A stretch of 64,000 nt of DNA from positions 248,001 through 312,000 of the forward strand of contig JBQJBP010000003.1 in NCBI GenBank assembly GCA_052078155.1, written 5' to 3'. A program made the position numbers and the translations under genes. A model generated the notes under the pieces. It was not told the DNA's origin. It saw nothing but the letters and a program-made list of their open reading frames with translations, and made no database searches. The DNA is from CAXBMB01 sp052078155. Lineage in GTDB: Bacteria; Pseudomonadota; Alphaproteobacteria; Kiloniellales; DSM-21159. Numbering within the stretch: the stretch's first letter is position 1; each line of letters opens with the position of its first letter. Positions 44,236 through 52,655 of this stretch are shown piece after piece.

Positions 44236-44478
44236 TCAGATTTTTTTTACATCCAATCCAGCGGATATCAAGCGGGATGCAATTTTACGCATCTTCGAAA
44301 ACTCAGTTCCGAAAGAAGGCGGTATCCCAATCTGTTCACAGAATTCCTTTCCCGTAACATTCTGAAGTTCATCTGAATACTTGATCACTTGCAGATGCAA
44401 CTCCGCGACGTATGCGTTACGTGGAGAGGCATCTATCGTCAGCTTGATTTTCTCGAAAACCTGATTGTTATTCATCAT
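44236..44478 (-). CDS. Small protein with a possible HTH fold, unknown
   Basis: 80 aa from the second of three close ATG codons; AGAAAGG lies 6 nt ahead of it. The sequence ELQNVTGKEFCEQIGIPPSFG followed by TEFSKMRKIASRLISAGL reads like a helix-turn-helix with a recognition helix, recalling small HTH-like proteins, but I cannot name the family. Very AT-rich compared with its neighbours, with an excellent sigma-70 promoter in front. Probably acquired. Confidence 0.6.
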   Translation of the reverse strand: MMNNNQVFEKIKLTIDASPRNAYVAELHLQVIKYSDELQNVTGKEFCEQIGIPPSFGTEFSKMRKIASRLISAGLDVKKI

Positions 44479-44513
44479 GTACATCCTTTCTGATTTAGCA
44501 GTATGCTTTAATC

Positions 44514-44542
44514 ATTATGCTAAAATCTAAATTGTGAGTCAA
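44514..44542 (-). promoter_or_regulatory. Sigma-70 promoter of the small HTH-like gene
   Basis: TTGACT, a 17-nt spacer and CATAAT on the minus strand, 36 nt ahead of the start codon. Downstream are two AGCATA-type repeats 14 bp apart (AGCATAATG and AGCATACTG) that could be an operator for autoregulation. Confidence 0.7.
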
Positions 44543-44625
44543 ATGAAATTCTCCGTCTAAGGAAACTCAAAGAAATGACCGCAAAATTGGAGCCAGAGCA
44601 ATCCGACTCGAACTTGGTCGATTAC

Positions 44626-45351
44626 TCACCAATCACCAACATTTGCCTGCAGCAAGGTCAGTCCGGCCACCACGGCGGTATCGGCCCGCAGGATGCGTGG
44701 GCCCAGGTCGGCCTTTCTGACGAAGGGATAGCCCTCCAGCAGCTCCCTTTCCTGCGGGCTGAAGCCCCCTTCAGGGCCGATCAGCAGGCCCCAGCGACCG
44801 GCCGGGTCCGCCTGCAGCAGGGACAGAGCCGCCTGGCCCTGCCCTGATTCATCGCCCATCAGCAGCACGCGGTCTTCCGGCCAGCTCTCCAGCAGCGCTT
44901 TCAGATCAGAGGGCGGCGCAATTTCCGGCACGGACAGCCGACGGCACTGCTCAGCGGCTTCCCGGGCGATGGCCACCAGCCTTTTGTCATTCACGCGACT
45001 GACCGACGTATACTGGGTGGTGACTGGCAGCAGACGGGAACAGCCCAGTTCCGTCGCCTTTTCGACGATGAATTCCATGCGCCCGCGCTTGACCGGGGCG
45101 AAAGCAAGCCAGAGGTCTTCCGGCGGGTCCTGGGGACGCAAAGCCTCCAGCAGCTGCACGGTTCCTTTGCCTTTGGCCAGTTCCTCAACCTCTGCCAGCC
45201 ATTCCCCTTCCCGGCCATTGAACAGGGCCAGCCGGGCCCCCGGTTTCAACCGCAGCACAGAGCGCAGAAAATGGGTATGGTCAGCTGACAGCGCAACGGT
45301 CCCGCCCTGCCCCAAAGGGGCCTCCACAAAAAGCCGCGTTGCCAGTTTCAT
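44626..45351 (-). CDS. rsmE: 16S rRNA (uracil1498-N3)-methyltransferase RsmE
   Basis: 241 aa. SPOUT-class methyltransferase. Hallmarks: HFLRSVLRLKPGARLALFNG in the N-terminal PUA-like domain, FIVEKATELGCSRLLPV and the cofactor knot LLIGPEGGFSPQERELL plus LGPRILRADTAVVAGL. Divergent from ubiA with 181 bp between starts. Confidence 0.97.
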   Translation of the reverse strand: MKLATRLFVEAPLGQGGTVALSADHTHFLRSVLRLKPGARLALFNGREGEWLAEVEELAKGKGTVQLLEALRPQDPPEDLWLAFAPVKRGRMEFIVEKATELGCSRLLPVTTQYTSVSRVNDKRLVAIAREAAEQCRRLSVPEIAPPSDLKALLESWPEDRVLLMGDESGQGQAALSLLQADPAGRWGLLIGPEGGFSPQERELLEGYPFVRKADLGPRILRADTAVVAGLTLLQANVGDW

Positions 45352-45532
45352 GCCTTACGCCCTTATCCACATAGTTTGTTTATCAACGTCACCTTACCGC
45401 CGGGACAAAAAGCCTGCCGACGGGCAGCTTTTCAAGAACAATCGACCCTGCGACCCCGAAAGCCTCGACAGGTCAGGTCAAAAAGCGGTAGCACCCAAAG
45501 GTCCTTTTCTTTCACCGCAAAGACCCTGCGTT

Positions 45533-46486
45533 ATGAGCCAGCCGTCTCCTCAGCACCATCAGCCCAGCCAGGACACCCGGAAGGCCAGTGATTTCAAGCT
45601 CGACCACTGGACCCTGCGGTTCTCACCTGAGGCCCTGCATCCCTATCTGCAGCTGGCCCGCATGGACCGACCCATCGGCACCTGGCTATTGCTCCTGCCG
45701 ACCTGGTGGGCCGCCGCCTTGGCGGAAAACGCACTGGGCAGCGGTCCCAACTGGCTGTTCTATCTGCTCTTTGCCATCGGGGCGCTGGTCATGCGGGGGG
45801 CGGGCTGCGTGGTCAATGACATTGCGGATCGGAATTTTGACGCTCAGGTGGCCCGCACAGCCTTGCGTCCCATACCCAGCGGCCGGGTCTCCGTCACTCA
45901 GGCCCTGATCTTCCTCGCGCTCCTGCTGCTGATCGGTCTGGCCATTCTCTTGCAGTTCAACTGGCTGACCATTTGGCTGGGCGTGGGCTCTCTGGCGCTG
46001 GTCTTTCCCTATCCGCTGATGAAGCGCATCACCTACTGGCCGCAACTCTGGCTGGGTCTGACTTTCAACTGGGGGGCCTGGGTCGGCTGGACTGCCAGCA
46101 CCGGGGAAATCTCAGTGACCCCTTTGCTGCTCTACATCGGTGGCATCTTCTGGACCCTGGGTTACGACACCATCTATGCCCATCAGGACAAAGAAGACGA
46201 CATCATGATCGGCGTCAAATCCTCCGCCCTTCGGCTGGGTGACGCCACGCCCGGCTGGCTCTACGGTTTCTATGGCCTGGCCCTGGTCTTCTTTGCTGCC
46301 AGCGGCTGGAGCCTCAATCTAAGCTGGCCCTTCTGGCTGGCCCTGATCGCCATGGCCGGACATTTTGTCTGGCAGGTTAAGACCCTGGATATGAACGATC
46401 CGGAAAACTGCATCAACCGGTTCAAATCCAACCGGGATGCCGGGCTGATCCTGCTGGCGGGCCTGCTGGCCTGCCAGTGGCTTTAA
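45533..46486 (+). CDS. ubiA: 4-hydroxybenzoate octaprenyltransferase
   Basis: 317 aa from the ATG at 45533; a much longer open frame upstream is antisense to rsmE. Polytopic membrane enzyme of ubiquinone synthesis. Aspartate-rich motifs: GCVVNDIADRNFDAQVART and YDTIYAHQDKEDD. The first 35 residues (rich in Q, S, P, H) precede the conserved YLQLARMDRPIGTWLLLLP. Ubiquinone made with its help serves the respiratory chain whose oxidase is encoded in this window. Confidence 0.97.
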   Translation: MSQPSPQHHQPSQDTRKASDFKLDHWTLRFSPEALHPYLQLARMDRPIGTWLLLLPTWWAAALAENALGSGPNWLFYLLFAIGALVMRGAGCVVNDIADRNFDAQVARTALRPIPSGRVSVTQALIFLALLLLIGLAILLQFNWLTIWLGVGSLALVFPYPLMKRITYWPQLWLGLTFNWGAWVGWTASTGEISVTPLLLYIGGIFWTLGYDTIYAHQDKEDDIMIGVKSSALRLGDATPGWLYGFYGLALVFFAASGWSLNLSWPFWLALIAMAGHFVWQVKTLDMNDPENCINRFKSNRDAGLILLAGLLACQWL

Positions 46487-46583
46487 ACAGCCAGGCAAGC
46501 TTCAGCAGACCAGCTCCAACAGAATAAAGGAGCGTAACGCTTCAGGCCTCCTCATCAGGTGAGCCGCCTGGTGCCAGTTACTT

Positions 46584-47945
46584 TTAAAGGTACCAGCGGT
46601 GTTCGCGGGCAGAGATTTCTTCCATGAAATCGTTGAACTCAGCCCATTTCACCTCACCATAGATCTTCAGGTAATCCGCCCCCAGGTAGCCGGGCAGGAC
46701 TTCGGCTGACTCCAAAGCAGCCAGAGCATCCCACAGAGTGAGCGGCAAACTGTCATCCACTTCACTCCCGGCGTTGCCGCTTTTCTTCTCACTGGGGGCC
46801 AGGGCATGAGACAGACCGTGATGAACCCCGGCCAGAACGGCAGCTGTCACCAGATAGGGGTTGGCCTCAGCGCCGGATACACGATGTTCCAGACGGCGGG
46901 CTTTGCCGTCACCCACCGGCGGCAGGCGAAAAGCCATGGACCTGTTGTTTTCGCCCCAATCCCGTGTCACAGGCGTGAATTCGTCGGGTTTGAAGCGACG
47001 ATAGACATTGAGGTTCGGGGCAAAGAGGGCCATGGCCTCCTGCAGCGTTGCCTGCAGCCCGGCAACTGCCTGCCCCAGCAGGGTCTCACCTTCGGCTCTG
47101 GCCGGATCAAAAACGTTCTCCCCGGCTTCATCGACCAGGCTCAGATGCAGATGCAGGCCATTGCCTGATTCCCCGGCAAAGGGCTTGGACATGAAGGTGG
47201 CGTCATAACCCAGCTGCCGGGCCGTTCCGCGAATGGCCCGCCGCAGCAAGGCCGCATGATCTGCGGCTTGCAGAGGGTTGGACAGATGCTGCAGGTTGAT
47301 TTCAAACTGCCCGGCTCCATACTCGCTGATCACGGTCGTCACCGGAATGCCCTGGGCCCGGCAAGCCTCCTGCATGGCCCGAATGACGGGATCAAACTCA
47401 TCCAGTTTGGCCAGAGACAGCACCTGTCCCTGACTTTCCCGGCGGCCATTCATCGGCGAGGCGCAGGCAACAGGACCGCCCGCGTCATCCCGGTTCTTGT
47501 CAATCAGATAAAACTCCAGCTCCAGAGCCAGCACCGGCGTAAGCTTCAGTTCGTCAAAGCGCTGCCAGACACCCTGCAGCACCCGGCGGGGGTCATACCA
47601 GTAAGGCTCCTTGCTGCTGACATCGGTCAGTTCACAGAGGACCTGAGCCTGTCGCCCATCTGACCAGGGCACCGGCACCAGAGTACCTGCCAATGGCCGG
47701 GCCATGGCATCGGGGTCACCATCGGAAAAGCCGTGGCCCATGGGGTCGGCGGTGTTGCCCATGACATCCACCAGCTGCATGGCCGCACAGATCGGGGTGC
47801 CGGAGGCTACCATGGACCCGGCCTGGTCAATGGGCAGGCGCTTACCAATGGCATTGCCACAGAGATCAATCACGATGGCATCCAGAAACTCGACAGAGGG
47901 ATGCTTGGCTATGAAGGACGTTAACTCATCCTGGGTCAGATACAT
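46584..47945 (-). CDS. Glutamine-synthetase-family ligase (gamma-glutamylpolyamine synthetase-like)
   Basis: 453 aa from the ATG at 47945; the frame continues upstream but through a repeat fragment. The GS catalytic domain is visible: EYGAGQFEINLQH, GNGLHLHLSL, NRSMAFRLPPVGDGKARRLEHRVSGAEANPYL. The short N-terminal domain and the lack of the GlnA adenylylation loop place it with PuuA/GlnT-like enzymes that glutamylate amines or polyamines. No polyamine catabolic partner is next to it, so the substrate is open. Confidence 0.9.
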   Translation of the reverse strand: MYLTQDELTSFIAKHPSVEFLDAIVIDLCGNAIGKRLPIDQAGSMVASGTPICAAMQLVDVMGNTADPMGHGFSDGDPDAMARPLAGTLVPVPWSDGRQAQVLCELTDVSSKEPYWYDPRRVLQGVWQRFDELKLTPVLALELEFYLIDKNRDDAGGPVACASPMNGRRESQGQVLSLAKLDEFDPVIRAMQEACRAQGIPVTTVISEYGAGQFEINLQHLSNPLQAADHAALLRRAIRGTARQLGYDATFMSKPFAGESGNGLHLHLSLVDEAGENVFDPARAEGETLLGQAVAGLQATLQEAMALFAPNLNVYRRFKPDEFTPVTRDWGENNRSMAFRLPPVGDGKARRLEHRVSGAEANPYLVTAAVLAGVHHGLSHALAPSEKKSGNAGSEVDDSLPLTLWDALAALESAEVLPGYLGADYLKIYGEVKWAEFNDFMEEISAREHRWYL

Positions 47946-48029
47946 CTCAAATCTATCCTCTGTTTGTGGCCATCTAAAAGAACGTGCGCCAGACCCTGAG
48001 CTGGAGGCTGACCAGCGCATCGTCCTTAC

Positions 48030-48056
48030 GTTTAAAGCGAATTGACTCTCGGGGCC
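48030..48056 (+). repeat. Dispersed palindromic repeat, right-end fragment
   Basis: CGTTTAAAGCGAATTGACTCTCGG resembles the CTTAAACCGATTTGACTCTAG terminus. It lies 50 bp from full copy 5. Confidence 0.5.
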
Positions 48057-48103
48057 TCTCCGCCGATAGATCCCTCGGCGGGCTGAAACCAGACGACAGG
48101 ATG

Positions 48104-48243
48104 CTAGAGTCAAATCGGTTTAAGTGGAATCACTTTGTGATAACACTTGAAGCGTAAACTTGCCTCTTTTCAACATGTTAGAGGATGATTCACGGTTTAG
48201 GTACAAGCGCAAAGCGCTTCTAACTAAACCGATCATGCTCTAG
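48104..48243 (-). repeat. Dispersed palindromic repeat, full copy 5 (best preserved)
   Basis: CTAGAGTCAAATCGGTTTAAG at one end and AACCGATCATGCTCTAG at the other, with every internal hairpin intact (AATCACTTTGTGAT; GCGCAAAGCGC). The clean CTAGAG/CTCTAG borders define the element's limits at about 140 bp. Confidence 0.92.
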
Positions 48244-48306
48244 CCCGCCGCCTGCTGACCATATACGACAAGTGCGTTACTGCCTTTTCTTTCGCGGACC
48301 AACCCT

Positions 48307-48972
48307 GTGCACCTAACGGAACAAACCTTCATACAGGCCAACACAGCTGTCCTTTGTCCGCCTCTGGTTCCGGAGATTAAGCTGCATCTGGCCAGTGAGG
48401 ACCTGGATTTCTGGCAGATGACCCAGGACGACCTGGACAATCTGGAGATCCCGCCACCCTTCTGGGCTTTCGCCTGGGCCGGGGGGCAGGCCCTGACCCG
48501 TTACCTGCTGGACAATCCTGCTCTGGTCCGGGGCAAGCGGGTGCTGGATTTTGCAGCCGGTTGCGGCATGACCGCCATCGCCGCCGCCCGGCTGGGGGCC
48601 GACGCTGTCACCGCAACAGAAATTGATCCCTATGCGCTGGCCGCGCTGGAGTTGAACGCCGGTCTCAACAAGGTCTGTCTGGACATTTCTTCAGAAAACG
48701 TTGTTGGCAAGAGAGACGGTGGCTGGGATCTCGTGCTGGCCGGAGACGTTTGTTATGAGCAGCCCATGACCGACCAGGTGATGGGCTGGCTGCGGGGACT
48801 GGCCATCCAGGGTGCCCTGGTGCTGGTGGGCGACCCAAAACGCAGCTACTTCCCCAAAGACAGCCTGGAGTTCATCACGGCCTACGGGGTCAAGACGTCC
48901 AGCGAGCTTGAAGACACGGATCTGCGCAATGCCGCTGTCTGGCGGGTGCTGCCCGCAGATCAAGGCGCTTAA
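48307..48972 (+). CDS. Class I SAM-dependent methyltransferase, ETFB-lysine-methyltransferase (METTL20)-like
   Basis: 221 aa with a GTG start. SAM-binding motif I is VLDFAAGCGMTAIAAARLGA, followed by ATEIDPYALAALELNA and the DLVLAGDVCYEQ active-site segment. The N-terminal PPFWAFAWAGGQALTRYLLDNP is typical of the group related to eukaryotic METTL20 and bacterial EtfB lysine methyltransferases. The target protein cannot be deduced from context; no etf genes are close. Confidence 0.85.
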   Translation: MHLTEQTFIQANTAVLCPPLVPEIKLHLASEDLDFWQMTQDDLDNLEIPPPFWAFAWAGGQALTRYLLDNPALVRGKRVLDFAAGCGMTAIAAARLGADAVTATEIDPYALAALELNAGLNKVCLDISSENVVGKRDGGWDLVLAGDVCYEQPMTDQVMGWLRGLAIQGALVLVGDPKRSYFPKDSLEFITAYGVKTSSELEDTDLRNAAVWRVLPADQGA

Positions 48973-49037
48973 CGCCAAATCCAATCACCGAAGTCGGGAA
49001 CCTGCAGCGCTGTCGGCGGCAGAACTCCCGGACCACT

Positions 49038-49062
49038 GCCGCTAAACCGACTTGTCTCTAGA
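49038..49062 (+). repeat. Dispersed repeat, right-end fragment containing a stop codon
   Basis: CGCTAAACCGACTTGTCTCTAG. On the minus strand its terminal TAG serves as the stop codon of the next gene. Confidence 0.6.
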
Positions 49063-49906
49063 GCCCCTGAAACTGGGGCAGGCTGGCTGGCAGAGCCTCT
49101 TTGGCCAGGGCGGCGATCAGACGGGTGCGACGATCAGAATCTGCGATGTTGGCCAGTATGTGACTGTCCAGGTCTTCATCGGGATGATGGCGCTGCTGAA
49201 CCAGAGCCAGCGCCGCCTCCTGTCCGGCAGACCTACCGGGACGGCCTTCAGCCCTGACCGCAGCCATGGACAGGGCCGGCCCGTCCGGCCCAGGCAGACA
49301 GCCATACTGGCTTTTGTAAACCTGCAGAGGAATAGAGTTTTCGTCCGCACCTGCCAGCGGCAGGTCGCTCTGCCACCGGGCCCCAGCCAACCGGCCATAG
49401 GGGTAGTTGGGACCTTCGGTCTCGTGCATGCGCTGAAGCTGAAGGTCCGTCAGCCAGGTGACCGCAACACGTACCCGGCAGCCCTTGTGATGGGTGAGAT
49501 TGGACGCGATGGAGCCGTAGCGGGTCACATGGGCGGAATAGACCACATCGTGATCCTCCAGCCAGATATAGGTAACGGGTATCACCTGATCAGCCAACTC
49601 AGGCGCTGCACCCAGCTGGCGTTGAAACTCCGGCCCGGCGAACTTTCTCTGCAGCTGGCTGGGGGCCCGGTTGGAACCATGGCCCAGGACTGCATGACGG
49701 CCGCGCAGCTGTTCCGCATCCAGGCTGTTCAAAAGCGTGAGAGTTGGTTCCGATGCGGGTTCGCCGACCGGCCTGCCTCCGACCTTGCGATCCACAGCTT
49801 TACCGATGGGCAGATGGAAGAGGAACGACTGATCCGGGGCCTCAAAGGGATAACCCTTGGCAAGAGCCAGCCGGTCTTCATCTCTTTCAGGCAGCGCCCA
49901 GGGCAT
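49058..49906 (-). CDS. Gamma-glutamylcyclotransferase-like protein, unknown role
   Basis: 282 aa. A motif YGSN-like stretch appears as VLGHGSNRAPSQLQRKFAG, and later DHDVVYSAHVTRYGSIASNL and MHETEGPNYPYGRLAG. This arrangement recalls the gamma-glutamylcyclotransferase superfamily, but the usual G-Y/F-GSN start is altered and I cannot assign a substrate. The start codon is ATG. The stop codon TAG belongs to the terminus of a dispersed repeat, so the C-terminus may have been changed by its insertion. Confidence 0.6.
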   Translation of the reverse strand: MPWALPERDEDRLALAKGYPFEAPDQSFLFHLPIGKAVDRKVGGRPVGEPASEPTLTLLNSLDAEQLRGRHAVLGHGSNRAPSQLQRKFAGPEFQRQLGAAPELADQVIPVTYIWLEDHDVVYSAHVTRYGSIASNLTHHKGCRVRVAVTWLTDLQLQRMHETEGPNYPYGRLAGARWQSDLPLAGADENSIPLQVYKSQYGCLPGPDGPALSMAAVRAEGRPGRSAGQEAALALVQQRHHPDEDLDSHILANIADSDRRTRLIAALAKEALPASLPQFQGL

Positions 49907-49978
49907 GGCAGCCTATCCTTGTCTTTGTCCGGAAGAGCAACAGGGGCTGCCCGCCGAAACGGGAAGGGACGGGCAGTT

Positions 49979-50027
49979 AAAACCGATTTGATTCCAATGA
50001 ATCCCCTGAAACCGGTTTGACTCGATA
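49979..50027 (+). repeat. Two tandem right-end fragments of the dispersed repeat
   Basis: AAAACCGATTTGATTCCAATG followed by GAAACCGGTTTGACTCGATAG, two degenerate copies of the same terminus about 30 bp apart. Confidence 0.5.
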
Positions 50028-50041
50028 GACGCCAGTCTAAT

Positions 50042-50090
50042 CAGAGATTGACGGAAGTCGAAGCACATCGCGCTTCACATCTGTCGTGCC
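50042..50090. repeat. Second copy of the short palindrome
   Basis: TTGACGGAAGTCGAAGCACATC then GCGCTTCACATCTGTCGTG, matching the arms of the 38528 element (GACAGAAGTCGAAGCGC / GCTTCTGTCGTGG) with several changes. Located in the gap before the DUF4170 gene; the remaining 240 bp of that gap hold no gene I can support. Confidence 0.55.
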
Positions 50091-50330
50091 TTTCCCTGCA
50101 GCAGATCGAACCTGCGGACAAGCCGATCGTGCGGGCAAAGTGCTCATTCTCTGGAGCAGCACCCCACAGGGTCCTGCAAAGCAGAGCTTTGGTGGAGAGA
50201 AAGACAGGACTGGAAAAGAGAGCGACAGTCAGTCGAGCAACCAGCAAACCCCTTCTTCAAAAGGGTCTGGTTATGTGACACCAGCCGCTGAAAATGCAAA
50301 GTCCCGAATAAAAATCCGGGACACTTGGCA

Positions 50331-50543
50331 TCAGTCAGTGCAGCTGGGGGGTTCGTCGGGATCAGCCGACTCAATGCGATAGCGGGTATGCGCTTCGTCC
50401 ACCGTTTCCCAGGCAAGCTTGGACCACTGATCCTTGGCTTGACCATAAGAAGGATAGGGGCCGAACCACTCTTCAGTCCCACTGGCCGGTTTTTGGAAAG
50501 CGGTGTCGTTATACTCGCCGCCAACGACCCAATACTGTTGCAT
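50331..50543 (-). CDS. DUF4170 family small protein
   Basis: 70 aa, starting MQQYWVVGGEYNDTAF and continuing WFGPYPSYGQAKDQWSKLAW then VDEAHTRYRI, which is the DUF4170 pattern found across alphaproteobacteria. Soluble, with no known function. Monocistronic. Confidence 0.87.
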   Translation of the reverse strand: MQQYWVVGGEYNDTAFQKPASGTEEWFGPYPSYGQAKDQWSKLAWETVDEAHTRYRIESADPDEPPSCTD

Positions 50544-51239
50544 CTTACTTTTACCTTGCGCAGATCCGGTATGTCTTCATACCTCGACAAAATCACGTTA
50601 CCGAAGCTCTTTCGAAAGTGCAATGACTAGAGTTGCTTACAATGCAGCCCTGTCGAAAACGCGGCCTCGGTGACGCAAATTGATTAAAGCAGATGAATAT
50701 TTACCAACTGCCTAACAAAGGTAAGAGAAAATTTTGTTATAACTTTACGGATTTTTTGATGATTCTGTGGCAGAGCTTTGTCAGATTTCCTGCGGCATTC
50801 CGCCCTTTCAGCTCTGTTTCTCCAGGTCAGCAAGGCGCAGCTGAACCGAAGAGGGCTGAAATGACAGGCGCAGCCTCCCAGGTACCTCTCCATAAGACAA
50901 AAGTCGATTTTTTAGGATTTTTACTTAATACCCACCAATTGACACGGCATTGCAATCTCTGCGTCACAAATCCCAAGGGAAAACTCTGCCATCTTCCCAT
51001 TTGCACGCTCGACAACAGGCCACGAACAGAATGAATGCGGCGGTCTGCCCGCTTTGCGCAAGGAAGACGCAAGCTCTGGCTTGAGAGAAAAACGCGCGGA
51101 GGTGAAGTTGCATCGGCTGTTAGATGGCATTGGAAACAAAACACGCTTGTTGTTTTGTACGACCTAAGCCATTGATTGCCCTACACTGCCCCCGATTGAA
51201 AAGCTCGCTGGGCTGTCGCGGTCAGTTGATGCCCAAGAA
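50544..51239. other. AT-leaning intergenic region
   Basis: About 700 bp with no gene I can support. Overlapping frames on both strands (50693-51034 plus; 50684-50893 minus) have no recognisable similarity. A perfect hairpin ACAAAACA/TGTTTTGT lies at 51136-51158. Confidence 0.35.
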
Positions 51240-51370
51240 ACAAATCGGTTTGAGGGGAATCATCCCATGATACCGCGTAAAGCGAGAAACACTCTTCTGT
51301 GGGTTAGCGGATGAGTCGCGGTTTGACTGCAAGCGCAACGCGCCTGCAGTCGAAACGATCCAATTCTGGT
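51240..51370 (-). repeat. Dispersed palindromic repeat, diverged full-length copy
   Basis: ACAAATCGGTTTGAGGGGAATC, CATGATACCGCGTAAAGCG, then GGATGAGTCGCGGTTTGAC and GAAACGATCC. The hairpin arms CTGCAAGCGCAACGCGCCTGCAG have changed in a compensatory way (CTGCA pairs with TGCAG). Sits 40 bp before the SPFH gene start. Confidence 0.7.
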
Positions 51371-51395
51371 CCAGCGGACACCAGCTGCTTCTTTT

Positions 51396-51402
51396 AAGGA
51401 GG
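51396..51402 (+). promoter_or_regulatory. Strong ribosome binding site of the SPFH gene
   Basis: AAGGAGG, perfect Shine-Dalgarno, 8 nt before the ATG. Confidence 0.9.
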
Positions 51403-51410
51403 ATTTTTGC

Positions 51411-52397
51411 ATGAGTGAATTTGTCCTGCCGATCTCAGGCTTTTCCATTTTTGTCATCGTTTTATCCATCGTCGCGATCATCCTGATCACCCGCGGCATT
51501 CGTGTTGTACCTCAGGGCAGTGAATGGACCGTGGAGCGCTTTGGTCGCTACACCAAAACCCTGCGCCCCGGCCTGCACCTGATCATCCCGGTGATCGATC
51601 AGATCGGCTCGCGCCTGTCCATGCGCGAAACCGTGCTGGACGTTCCCACCCAGGAAGTCATCACCAAGGACAACGCCCTGGTCCAGGTCGACGGGGTTAC
51701 CTTCTTCCAGGTGGTTGATGCCGCTTCTGCGGCCTATGAGGTCAACGATCTCGAACGGGCCATTCTCAACATCACCATGACCAACATTCGTACCGTCATG
51801 GGCTCCATGGATCTGGATGAGCTGCTCAGCGAACGGGACAAGATCAACGCCCGCCTGCTGGCCATTGTTGACGATGCCGCGTCTCCCTGGGGGATCAAGG
51901 TCACCCGCATTGAGATCAAGGACATAACGCCGCCGGAAGAAATGGTTCAGGCCATGGCCCGCCAGATGAAGGCGGAACGGGAAAAACGCGCGCTGGTGCT
52001 GGAGGCTGAAGGCGAGCGTCAGGCAGCCATTCTGAAAGCTGAAGGTGAAAAAGAAAGCCAGGTGCTGGAAGCCGAAGGCCGGCGTGAAGCCGCGTTCCGT
52101 GATGCTGAGGCCCGTGAACGCGAAGCCGAGGCAGAAGCGAAGGCCACCACAGACGTTTCTGAATCTGTCGCCAAAGGCGACGTTCAGGCGCTCAACTACT
52201 TCATTGCGCAGCGCTATACCGATGCACTGGGCAAGTTCGCCGACTCCCGCAATCAGAAAGTGCTCTTCATGCCCATGGAAGCGTCCAGCCTGATTGGCTC
52301 CATTGGCGGCATCGCTGAACTTGCGAAAGAAGCCATGAGTGAGCAGAAGTCAGAGCGCAGCAGCCGGGGATCCGTTCCCGACAGCGGCAACCACTAA
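51411..52397 (+). CDS. SPFH/stomatin-like membrane protein (QmcA-like)
   Basis: 328 aa. One N-terminal membrane segment (FSIFVIVLSIVAIILITRGI), then the SPFH domain (VPQGSEWTVERFGRYTKTLRPGLH as the leading motif, SMRETVLDVPTQEVITKDNA) and a long charged coiled coil (roughly residues 180-250, EREKRALVLEAEGERQAAIL). These proteins form oligomeric microdomains and work with membrane proteases. The following NfeD-like gene is the usual partner. Confidence 0.93.
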   Translation: MSEFVLPISGFSIFVIVLSIVAIILITRGIRVVPQGSEWTVERFGRYTKTLRPGLHLIIPVIDQIGSRLSMRETVLDVPTQEVITKDNALVQVDGVTFFQVVDAASAAYEVNDLERAILNITMTNIRTVMGSMDLDELLSERDKINARLLAIVDDAASPWGIKVTRIEIKDITPPEEMVQAMARQMKAEREKRALVLEAEGERQAAILKAEGEKESQVLEAEGRREAAFRDAEAREREAEAEAKATTDVSESVAKGDVQALNYFIAQRYTDALGKFADSRNQKVLFMPMEASSLIGSIGGIAELAKEAMSEQKSERSSRGSVPDSGNH

Positions 52398-52410
52398 AGG
52401 CTGATCGACT

Positions 52411-52443
52411 GCGCGGAAAGGACAGATAGCGTCCTTTCCGCGC
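52411..52443. terminator. Perfect 13-bp hairpin after the SPFH gene
   Basis: GCGCGGAAAGGAC, loop AGATAGC, GTCCTTTCCGCGC. No U-tract follows, so it may slow RNA decay or reduce rather than stop readthrough into the NfeD-like gene. Confidence 0.65.
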
Positions 52444-52655
52444 CCCGGATACCCCAGGGAGCTAGAAACAAATTCCTGCGCCTTTGACACAGGGATTTGC
52501 TAGACTCACCTCGCCAAAGAACCACGTGGATTCAGGTGGACTGACCAGGTGGTGACAAAGGGCACCTGACGCATCCAACCGGCCCGGACGGGTTCAGAGA
52601 AATCTGGATTGACGGCCCGACAAAACTGACGACCCGAGAAGAAAGAACAGACGGC

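Noticed and set aside
44575..44847. Plus-strand ORF of 90 codons at the end of rsmE
   Set aside because: Most of it is antisense to the conserved RsmE C-terminus.
50693..51034. Overlapping ORFs on both strands in the AT-leaning region before the SPFH gene
   Set aside because: Neither has a good ribosome site or a recognisable motif; their overlap means at most one could be real.
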